A stretch of DNA of 7,270 bases from positions 1 through 7,270 of the forward strand of contig CAZIDB010000232.1 of the NCBI GenBank assembly GCA_964537965.1, written 5' to 3'. The notes beneath the pieces were generated by a model. The model saw only the letters and a program-made list of their open reading frames with translations, did no database searches and was not told the origin of the DNA. A program made the translations under genes and the position numbers. The stretch comes from SURF-24 sp964537965 (GTDB taxonomy: Bacteria; Bacteroidota; Ignavibacteria; Ignavibacteriales; SURF-24). Below, one piece after another: positions 1-5,602 of the stretch (position 1 is the first letter of the stretch; every line of letters starts with the position of its first letter).

Positions 1-1037
1 TAACCGGGAGAATAATTATATCTTCCTGCAGCAAAGTATGAAATAGTTTTATCTGTGCCGGGTACAGGTCCGGATAAATTTAGCTGAAGGTCATAACGTT
101 TAAATGGATTGTAATTATTCAGGTAAGATTCTTTTTCCTGCCAGGGTTTATTTCCTTCTTCAATTGAAGTTCTTAACTGCTGGTAAGTAGTAATTCCATA
201 TTTTGAAAAATCATAATTAAGCCAGCCACTTTTTGATGCAAGTGATTTTGCTGCTGCAGTTGCCCACTCCCTGTTGCCCATAAGATAATAAAGATCATCA
301 TCAAAGCTAAGATGATCACCAACATATGCAGTTGCATTCATCGTAAACTTGTCGCTTCCTTTTTTTGTAACAATGTTTACAACACCTGAAAGTGCTTGTC
401 CGTATTCTGCATTGAATGTACCGGTAATTGCTTTAAGTTCTTCAATCGACTGATCATCGATACTGATTCCTGCGCTGCGGTTAATAGGATTAACTACCTG
501 CACTCCATCAATCATATAACTGATTTCCGAGGTACGCCCGCCGCGTATATGCAGATCCCCGCTTGCGTCTCTTGTAATACCCGCCTGCATACTTAGAAGA
601 CTACTTACATCGCGTACAGGTAATGCTTCAATCTGGTCTGCCTGTATTGTTCGCTCCGATGAAGTAAGGTCTTTCTGAATTTCTTTTTTGCCGACAATAA
701 TCACTTCCTGGCCAATCTGTAGTGTTGAAGAACTAAGCTGAATATCAAGCCGCGTTGTAAGATCAACCTGTATTCTTACTTTTTCAAATAACTGAGCAGC
801 ATAACCAATCATTGTAGCGCGGACAGTATAAATGCCGGGAGGAATATTAATTATATAATACTCTCCGTTTATATCTGAGGCAGCGCCCGCCTTGGTTCCT
901 TCTATAATTATATTTACGCCCATCAGCACTTCGCCCGTTTCCTTATCCGTAACTTTGCCGGCTAATTTCCCGGTTGTTCCCGCATATAAAGAAGCAGAAA
1001 GCAGGGCAAGAAGGGTTATAAGTTTTAACGCTTTCAA
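1..1037 (-). CDS. TonB-dependent outer-membrane receptor, N-terminal part (3' end outside window)
   Basis: This open frame gives 345 residues and runs off the low-coordinate edge, so only the N-terminal part is present. Residues 1-19 form a signal peptide (KALKLITLLALLSASLYA). Residues about 24-104 are a carboxypeptidase-regulatory-like beta-sandwich (GKVTDKETGE, DINGEYYIINIPPGIYTV). Residues about 111-230 match a TonB receptor plug domain, with LHIRGGR, SYMIDGV and the closing FNAEYGQALSGVVNIVTKKG. The beta-barrel starts after that and is mostly missing. Such receptors sit in the outer membrane and use TonB/ExbBD energy to import ligands or, in this phylum, oligosaccharides; the ligand cannot be read here. 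The start is TTG at 1035-1037, because an in-frame TAA lies two codons upstream and no ATG is available. The gene is last in the window's minus-strand series, behind a strong terminator, so it probably has its own promoter. Receptor class is secure; substrate is unknown. Confidence 0.93.
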   Translation of the reverse strand, partial: MKALKLITLLALLSASLYAGTTGKLAGKVTDKETGEVLMGVNIIIEGTKAGAASDINGEYYIINIPPGIYTVRATMIGYAAQLFEKVRIQVDLTTRLDIQLSSSTLQIGQEVIIVGKKEIQKDLTSSERTIQADQIEALPVRDVSSLLSMQAGITRDASGDLHIRGGRTSEISYMIDGVQVVNPINRSAGISIDDQSIEELKAITGTFNAEYGQALSGVVNIVTKKGSDKFTMNATAYVGDHLSFDDDLYYLMGNREWATAAAKSLASKSGWLNYDFSKYGITTYQQLRTSIEEGNKPWQEKESYLNNYNPFKRYDLQLNLSGPVPGTDKTISYFAAGRYNYSPG

Positions 1038-1046
1038 TTTTTAATT

Positions 1047-1052
1047 TCCTCT
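1047..1052 (-). promoter_or_regulatory. Ribosome binding site supporting the TTG start
   Basis: On the minus strand AGAGGA lies nine bases before the TTG codon at 1035-1037. Because an in-frame stop lies just upstream of that TTG and no ATG precedes the signal peptide, this site supports TTG initiation of the TonB receptor gene. A short dyad (ACTTG, 8-base loop, CAAGT; 1057-1074) lies directly upstream and might influence the leader, but nothing further supports this. Confidence 0.6.
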
Positions 1053-1139
1053 AATTACTTGAAAAATCACAAGTCTCTTCGATTTGTTTTTGTGGCTTTA
1101 GCAACAGGTCTATCATATAAGTTATCAGGCAACTTGGAT

Positions 1140-1177
1140 AAAAAAAAGAATGGCAGATTTTAATGAATCTGCCATTC
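1140..1177 (-). terminator. Intrinsic terminator after the secreted binding-protein gene
   Basis: Read on the minus strand, a perfect 12-bp stem (GAATGGCAGATT paired with AATCTGCCATTC) with a six-base loop is followed at once by eight T residues (1140-1147). This is a textbook Rho-independent terminator. It lies 18 bases past the stop codon of the 966-residue protein and separates that gene from the TonB receptor gene. The rest of the 1038-1194 gap would have to hold the receptor's promoter; I could not identify clear -35/-10 or Bacteroidota-type (TTTG / TAnnTTTG) boxes there. Confidence 0.92.
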
Positions 1178-1194
1178 AATTTAAGAAAAGATTT

Positions 1195-4095
1195 TTATTT
1201 AATAAGCATCATCTTCTTTGTGTAAGAGAAATCGTTTGCGATTAACCTGTACATATAAATTCCGCTTGCAAGGTTTGAAGCATCAAAAGTAACTTCGTGA
1301 TAACCTGCTTTCCTGTTGCTGTTAATTAATGAAGCTACTTCGCGGCCGGTTATATCATAAACCTTAAGTGTAACAAATGATTCTTTCGGAAGATCAAATT
1401 TAATCCTTGTTGCCGGATTGAATGGATTAGGATAATTATTATGAAGTTTGAATTCTTTCGGTAAATTACTTACTTCATTACCAACTGCTGTCGGTCCATC
1501 TACTACTTCCATGAGAGCCCAGGCGTGCGGACGTGTCCAATCCTGATCCATATCTACTCTTCCACCAGTAGGAACACCGCCGAGCTGTAGTATCATTGAT
1601 CTGCCAACATCTCCTTTGCTTGGATCAATATCGTTGCAGTCAATTCTTAACGGCATTAACAAGCCGTTTGTAACATCAATATTACCGCTAAGCGCTAATG
1701 AATCAAGGCATAGTTTTGCTTCAATAATATAACCGTCGCCTGTAAATTTTGTGAATATAGTTGATTCAACTCCGGGTACGTCTGTTACTGTACTTCCATC
1801 CAGAGTAATCTGGTTTAATGTATTGAAACCAATTCTCCAGTCGCCGTTTGCTTTTGAGAAGTTTTTGGTATGCCATTCCTTAAGAGTACGAACATCATAA
1901 TAACCGATATAGAACTCAAGAGCATCACCCTGCCAGGTTTGGTACTGTGTATCGGTATTAACATCATCGTCAGTAACATCTGCAGAGATGTAAAGATAAT
2001 TATCATCCATCAGTAAAACACATTTGAACATACAGTCTGTTGAGTTTTCATCCCAACCTGCACCTGCATCACCGCCTGCACCTTCAGGAATAAACTGGTA
2101 AGCAGCTTTGTACTGTTCAAATTCATTATCAAGTCCATCTAATACGAAAGCGTTTGCAAAATCACCAACGTATTTAATTTTTGGAGTTTCACTTGTTTGG
2201 ATTGTAACCGGTCCAACCTTATTACCGTCTGTTAAACCAGTTTCAACGCCACCATCGGTAGAAGTAATTGCGAAGTAATATTGTTTTTCAACGCTTGTGT
2301 TTGACCATGGCCTGTGGGCATATGCCTGCAATCCATGCGGAACATCCGGGCAAATTTTAACAACGTTCGGATCTGCAAGATCTGTAATCGGGTTTTCACT
2401 TCTGTAGATATTATATTTTTCTGTTCCAAGAGTATTATCAACCCAATCAAAGCGAACAAAATGCTGCAGACCTGCATAGTTTGAAGCTGTATCAGCAGTG
2501 GCTACTAAATCAGGCGACGCAAGTGTTCCTTCCGGTTCAGGTATTCCTACTAATGTTAAATTATCAAACAAGACATTTCCCGTATAGGTTGTATTGCCTG
2601 TTACTTTAAACTCTACAAAGAAATATCCAAGAGCAGTCTTATCTGTAATCCGGCTCCTGAACTCAGCAACGTTCCATGATAATGTTGTCCACTTACCCGG
2701 CTGAACATTACCATCTGCAGCTATTGTATAATTCTTTGCAATCCAATCCCATGTATTAGTCGGCTGGAATACTAAATCAAGTGAATGACCAACAGGGAAA
2801 TCTGAGGGTAAAAATACATCAATAGTAATCTCATCAATTATAGTATCTTTCTCCGCATAATTAAGACTTATCTCGCCTTTAGAAACAGCTAACTTTTCAC
2901 CCTTTGAATAATCAACGCCTAATTGCAAAACACCGTTCCCGCTATCTTCACCGTGTGCAAGCGTGATTCCTGCCGGTGCCCAGTTAGGAATTGAGAAACC
3001 CTGTGTTCCTGCCAAAGCAGCATTGAAATTACATATAACCCATTTCTCGCCAGTCTCTGTGTTAATGAAGGAAACATTATCAACAAGGATAGCTCCTGTC
3101 CATGTTGCTCCGCCAACTTCAATTCCTGCTTTACCAAGACTCATAGTATGATGATTAAAAGTACCGCCACTTGATTTAGCTGTGGCAGCTTCCAGATCAA
3201 AATAAAGAGGATACCAGACTTCTCTTGGAATTGAGGAAGCTACAATGTAGTTATCATTCCATGACCAGTTAACGTTATCCTGTGCAAAAACTTTTAAATA
3301 CATTTCATTAGGAACTGAAGCAGGCAGCCATACCCAGTAAACCATCAGGTCATATGCTTTAACATCAGTTGTTTTTTCAAAACCAAATGCACCACCCGTT
3401 CCGTAATCAACAGATAAAACTCCTGCAGATTGTGCAGAGGGATCTGCTATTTGGGAAATTGTGCCAAGGCTTCCCCACAAAGATTTGAAATCATCCAAAC
3501 CGGTTTCAAATTTTGCAAAACTTTTGGGTTCAGCACCTACAAGTGTAACATTATCAACAAGAATAGAGCCTGTCCAGCTTTTATCGGCAACGTTCCAGTT
3601 TGCAATATCAAGACCCATCTTACCGATCTTATTTGCAACTGCATCAAAATTAACATTAGGATCAATCCTGTATTGTTCCATATAAAAATTAAGAGGATAC
3701 CAAACACCTTTAGGTATATTGGCAGAAGTATAGGATTGTGTTGTCCATGACCAAGTGCCTTTATCCTGTCCCCAGCATGCTATATCCAAACCGTCGGGGC
3801 AATCGGCAGGTAAATAAATCCAATAGGTTAGAACCTGTGCACCGAGAGCATCAACTTCATCTTTTTCAAGATTTGCTTTTAAACCTCCTGCTTCACCTTT
3901 TCCATCAAATACTATTTCAAGCACGCCGGTACTCTGGCCGGTTGGATCAGCAATCTGGTTAACGCTTTTAAAGGCAGCTCCCCAACCATTGTCGAAAAAG
4001 TCGTTCGTACCCGTTTCAAAATCAGCTATTACCTGCGCAAATGAATAACTGCCGATAAGCAGAAATGCCGCAAGTATAAGTAGAACTTTTTTCAT
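1195..4095 (-). CDS. Secreted multidomain carbohydrate-binding-like protein with T9SS sorting domain
   Basis: This 966-residue protein has no recognisable catalytic domain. Residues 1-20 are a signal peptide (KKVLLILAAFLLIGSYSFA). Three related beta-sandwich modules follow at about 22-190, 191-348 and 352-518; each ends in a motif like ILVDNVTLVG and resembles galactose-binding/CBM-type folds. Residues about 525-636 look fibronectin-III-like (KYNIYRSENP, YYFAITSTDGG). Residues about 640-866 resemble a CBM9-like domain (VLLMDDNYLYISADVTDDD, WQGDALEFYIG). Residues about 880-966 are a type A T9SS sorting domain (NYPNPFNPATRIKF, VYDITGREV, ASGIYMYRL, KKMMLIK). The protein is thus predicted to cross the inner membrane by Sec and the outer membrane by T9SS, then be released or anchored at the cell surface. 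The ATG start has an AAGGAGG site (4100-4106) four bases upstream. Lying between a fucosidase and a TonB receptor, it may capture glycans. Secretion is well supported; glycan binding is inferred, and an adhesion role is the main alternative. Confidence 0.93.
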   Translation of the reverse strand: MKKVLLILAAFLLIGSYSFAQVIADFETGTNDFFDNGWGAAFKSVNQIADPTGQSTGVLEIVFDGKGEAGGLKANLEKDEVDALGAQVLTYWIYLPADCPDGLDIACWGQDKGTWSWTTQSYTSANIPKGVWYPLNFYMEQYRIDPNVNFDAVANKIGKMGLDIANWNVADKSWTGSILVDNVTLVGAEPKSFAKFETGLDDFKSLWGSLGTISQIADPSAQSAGVLSVDYGTGGAFGFEKTTDVKAYDLMVYWVWLPASVPNEMYLKVFAQDNVNWSWNDNYIVASSIPREVWYPLYFDLEAATAKSSGGTFNHHTMSLGKAGIEVGGATWTGAILVDNVSFINTETGEKWVICNFNAALAGTQGFSIPNWAPAGITLAHGEDSGNGVLQLGVDYSKGEKLAVSKGEISLNYAEKDTIIDEITIDVFLPSDFPVGHSLDLVFQPTNTWDWIAKNYTIAADGNVQPGKWTTLSWNVAEFRSRITDKTALGYFFVEFKVTGNTTYTGNVLFDNLTLVGIPEPEGTLASPDLVATADTASNYAGLQHFVRFDWVDNTLGTEKYNIYRSENPITDLADPNVVKICPDVPHGLQAYAHRPWSNTSVEKQYYFAITSTDGGVETGLTDGNKVGPVTIQTSETPKIKYVGDFANAFVLDGLDNEFEQYKAAYQFIPEGAGGDAGAGWDENSTDCMFKCVLLMDDNYLYISADVTDDDVNTDTQYQTWQGDALEFYIGYYDVRTLKEWHTKNFSKANGDWRIGFNTLNQITLDGSTVTDVPGVESTIFTKFTGDGYIIEAKLCLDSLALSGNIDVTNGLLMPLRIDCNDIDPSKGDVGRSMILQLGGVPTGGRVDMDQDWTRPHAWALMEVVDGPTAVGNEVSNLPKEFKLHNNYPNPFNPATRIKFDLPKESFVTLKVYDITGREVASLINSNRKAGYHEVTFDASNLASGIYMYRLIANDFSYTKKMMLIK
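2542..4032 (-). repeat. Three tandem diverged protein modules within the secreted protein
   Basis: Three modules of about 155-170 residues follow each other at residues 22-190 (nt 3526-4032), 191-348 (nt 3052-3525) and 352-518 (nt 2542-3042). Modules 1 and 2 share FETG..DF near their start, then QIADP..QS.GVL, W.YLPA/WVWLPA, WSW, IP..VWYPL and WTG.ILVDNV, in the same order. Module 3 is more diverged but keeps CNF at its start, GVLQL, VFLPSDFP, WDW, a KWTTLSW segment and VLFDNLTLVG. This order points to duplication of an ancestral ligand-binding module. The similarity is at protein level; no long DNA repeat is visible, so the duplication is old. Confidence 0.85.
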
Positions 4096-4179
4096 TTTTC
4101 CTCCTTAGTAGGTTTTATTAATTAGTTAACACAATTGAATTTCTCTATTAAACTATTTCCAACACAATAATGGGTATAG

Positions 4180-4203
4180 TTATGTAAAATCTAAATTACA
4201 TAA
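4180..4203. repeat. Inverted repeat TTATGTAA-N8-TTACATAA
   Basis: Two perfect 8-base arms are separated by eight bases (AATCTAAA), so arm centres are 16 bases apart, about one and a half helical turns. It lies 85 bases upstream of the secreted-protein ATG and is not followed by a T-run, so it is not a terminator. It may be an operator for a dimeric regulator. AT-rich DNA yields chance dyads, so the role is an inference. Confidence 0.4.
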
Positions 4204-4293
4204 ATAGTGCCACCGGATTGAGAAGGCTAATTTTCATTAAGGAATGAATTTCGCATTAAAAAAAAGAAGGGACATGATTTTTCATTTATTATT

Positions 4294-4310
4294 ATGATAA
4301 AGTTTATCAT
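4294..4310. repeat. 17-base palindrome ATGATAAA-g-TTTATCAT
   Basis: The arms are perfect 8-base complements around a single central base. A third copy of the half-site, GATAAA, follows at 4314-4319, giving the alternating series GATAAA / TTTATC / GATAAA. It lies about 200 bases upstream of the secreted-protein start. Overlapping half-sites of this sort fit a dimeric transcription factor operator; there is no direct evidence for which regulator. Confidence 0.4.
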
Positions 4311-4333
4311 TAAGATAAAGGGGAGGGAAGCCG

Positions 4334-4350
4334 TTAACCTGAATTAACCT
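4334..4350. repeat. Direct repeat TTAACCT, 10-base period
   Basis: TTAACCT occurs at 4334-4340 and again at 4344-4350, with a start-to-start distance of ten bases, about one helical turn. Such same-face direct repeats are typical of some response-regulator binding sites. The repeat is short and its function is unproven. Confidence 0.25.
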
Positions 4351-4489
4351 TTATTATAGGTCATTAAAGAAATATCCCGATAGCAAAGCATTTTAAAATA
4401 ATCTGAGCGCATAAATATATATTAAGCTTCCGTCAGGAAAATTTTTTATCATCTATGATTTTATTCCATAGAATTTCTGTCTGGTTATT

Positions 4490-5500
4490 TCATGAGATTG
4501 TATGTTTATTAAATTCTTTTACTGCTTTATAAAATGCATTTACATTTTCCAACGGAACACCCGGCGGTAGATCGCAGCCGGATGAAATAATAAAATTCTT
4601 ATGCGAAGAAGTTTTTTCCAGAAGTTTCAGAGTTTCATTATAAACAAATTGCTGATCAGCCATTTTGAATACACCAACAGGATCAAGATTACCAAGCACG
4701 ATTATTTCATCAGGTACTTCAGCTAGTGCGTTTGTAACATCTATTTTATTCCCGAAGTGAAGCGCCTTTGCTCCGGTTGAAACCATTGAATTAGTTGCCT
4801 GACCGGTGTTTCCGCAATTGTGAAGTATAAATAAAAAGTTATCATCCTGTACTTCATCTACAATTTCTTTTATATAGTTGGAAGAGAATTCATCGCACAT
4901 GTCTCCTGAAAGCAATCCCGCTGCGGGCTCGGCCATTATTATTCCGCTGGCACCAACCTTTTTAAATTCATTAACATATTGCAGCAGGAAGTCTGTACAC
5001 TTTCTTAGTAGTAATTTCACAAGGTCCGGTTCAATATAAAGTGAAGTCATCATTTCGGACATATCAAATAATCTTCCTGCCAAAGAGATCGGGCCAATGC
5101 ATCCCGCAAATACAGGTTTTGATTTTATATTTTCTGCAGCAAGCTTTGCAGCTTTTAAATATTCCGGTACGCGTCCGTTTTGGAGAGAAGGAACAGTAAG
5201 TTCATTAATTGATTTTTCATCATAAACAATTCTTGTAGCAACATTCGGTACTTCGTCTTCAGAAAAATTTATTTCACATCCGAAAGCTTCCGCTTCTACG
5301 GTTAAGTCCATCATAATATTAGCCGCAGCCCCGGGAAAATTTTTATTTATCGCTTCAATAGCTTTAAAATGAATTTCTCCGTCTTTAACTGCATCAATCA
5401 CTTTCCTATCTATTATTTCAATCCCCGGATGGGTCATAATCGGAATTGCCAGTCTTTCACTTGACTGCAAAACCGATTTAATCCATTCTGACATGACCAT
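4490..5500 (-). CDS. Uroporphyrinogen decarboxylase-superfamily protein, MtaA/CmuA-like methyltransferase type
   Basis: This cytoplasmic protein (336 residues from the chosen start; no signal peptide or membrane segment) belongs to the UroD superfamily of TIM-barrel enzymes. Numbered from the upstream ATG at 5515, it has IPIMTHPG at 24-31, MDLTVEAEAFG at 69-79, ACIGP-like AGCIGPISLAGRL at 137-149, AEPAAGLLS at 195-203, LHNCGNTG at 231-238, LGNLDPVGVF at 274-283 and SSGCDLPPGVP at 311-321. His232, Cys234 and Cys314 match the H-x-C...C zinc ligands of methylcobamide:thiol methyltransferases such as MtaA. The N-terminal Arg/Gln-rich signature of true HemE is absent, so haem synthesis is unlikely. 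The reaction would be methyl transfer, but the donor and acceptor are unknown, and no corrinoid protein gene is in the window. The gene starts 87-102 bases after the fucosidase stop, just past a terminator. Family assignment is firm; the substrate is not. Confidence 0.9.
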   Translation of the reverse strand: MVMSEWIKSVLQSSERLAIPIMTHPGIEIIDRKVIDAVKDGEIHFKAIEAINKNFPGAAANIMMDLTVEAEAFGCEINFSEDEVPNVATRIVYDEKSINELTVPSLQNGRVPEYLKAAKLAAENIKSKPVFAGCIGPISLAGRLFDMSEMMTSLYIEPDLVKLLLRKCTDFLLQYVNEFKKVGASGIIMAEPAAGLLSGDMCDEFSSNYIKEIVDEVQDDNFLFILHNCGNTGQATNSMVSTGAKALHFGNKIDVTNALAEVPDEIIVLGNLDPVGVFKMADQQFVYNETLKLLEKTSSHKNFIISSGCDLPPGVPLENVNAFYKAVKEFNKHTIS

Positions 5501-5509
5501 AAACAATTT

Positions 5510-5513
5510 CTCC
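5510..5513 (-). promoter_or_regulatory. Ribosome binding site deciding the methyltransferase start
   Basis: GGAG lies nine bases upstream of the ATG at 5498-5500 on the minus strand. The upstream in-frame ATG at 5513-5515 overlaps this site and is preceded only by the terminator T-run, with no Shine-Dalgarno sequence. A third ATG (5492-5494) is 15 bases from GGAG, too far. The start at 5500, giving MVMSEWIKSV, is therefore preferred; 5515 would add five residues (MEKLF). Confidence 0.6.
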
Positions 5514-5519
5514 ATTAAT

Positions 5520-5570
5520 AAAAACGGTTGCCGAATTATTAACTCAACTATTTCTTTAATTCAGCAACCG
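5520..5570 (-). terminator. Intrinsic terminator after the fucosidase gene, abutting the next start
   Basis: On the minus strand a 14-bp stem (CGGTTGCTGAATTA with TAATTCGGCAACCG, one U-G wobble) and an 18-base loop precede TTTTTATT. The wobble pairs only on this strand; read on the plus strand it becomes a C-A mismatch, which supports minus-strand function. It lies 32 bases after the fucosidase stop. The T-run ends four bases from the first ATG of the methyltransferase gene, so there is almost no room for a separate promoter between them. Confidence 0.9.
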
Positions 5571-5602
5571 ACAAAATATTTAAACTATGAACATTATTCC
5601 TG

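Larger units (their letters stand above)
4096..4489. other. 394-base intergenic region, probable control region of the secreted-protein gene
   Basis: No convincing gene lies here on either strand. The sequence is very AT-rich and holds, in order of rising coordinate, the AAGGAGG ribosome binding site (4100-4106), an 8-8-8 inverted repeat (4180-4203), a TGGCAC-type element on the minus strand (4207-4212), a 17-base palindrome (4294-4310), a purine-rich stretch (about 4311-4330) and a pair of TTAACCT direct repeats (4334-4350). A weak dyad without a T-run (4452-4472) follows the methyltransferase stop. The concentration of symmetric elements upstream of the secreted-protein start suggests its promoter and operators are here. 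No standard housekeeping promoter could be assigned with confidence. Confidence 0.5.

Noticed and set aside
1038..1139. Bacteroidota-type promoter (TTTG / TAnnTTTG) for the TonB receptor gene
   Set aside because: No pair of boxes with correct spacing could be found on the minus strand; only loose partial matches exist.
3430..3750. Plus-strand open frame of 106 codons inside the secreted-protein gene
   Set aside because: It overlaps fully a long, well-conserved minus-strand gene, has no recognisable domain and its composition follows the antisense of that gene. I treat it as a shadow.
4311..4330. Purine-rich stretch with GGGGAGGG on the plus strand, as a ribosome binding site
   Set aside because: No plus-strand ATG with a usable open frame follows within range.
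4452..4472. Dyad TCTATG-N9-CATAGA just past the methyltransferase stop, as a terminator
   Set aside because: The stem is only six A/T-rich pairs and is followed on the minus strand by an A-run, not a T-run. It may have no role.
4490..5500. Annotation as HemE (haem-pathway uroporphyrinogen decarboxylase)
   Set aside because: The HemE N-terminal signature with its conserved Arg and Gln residues is missing, while the H-x-C...C zinc-type motif of the methyltransferase branch is present.
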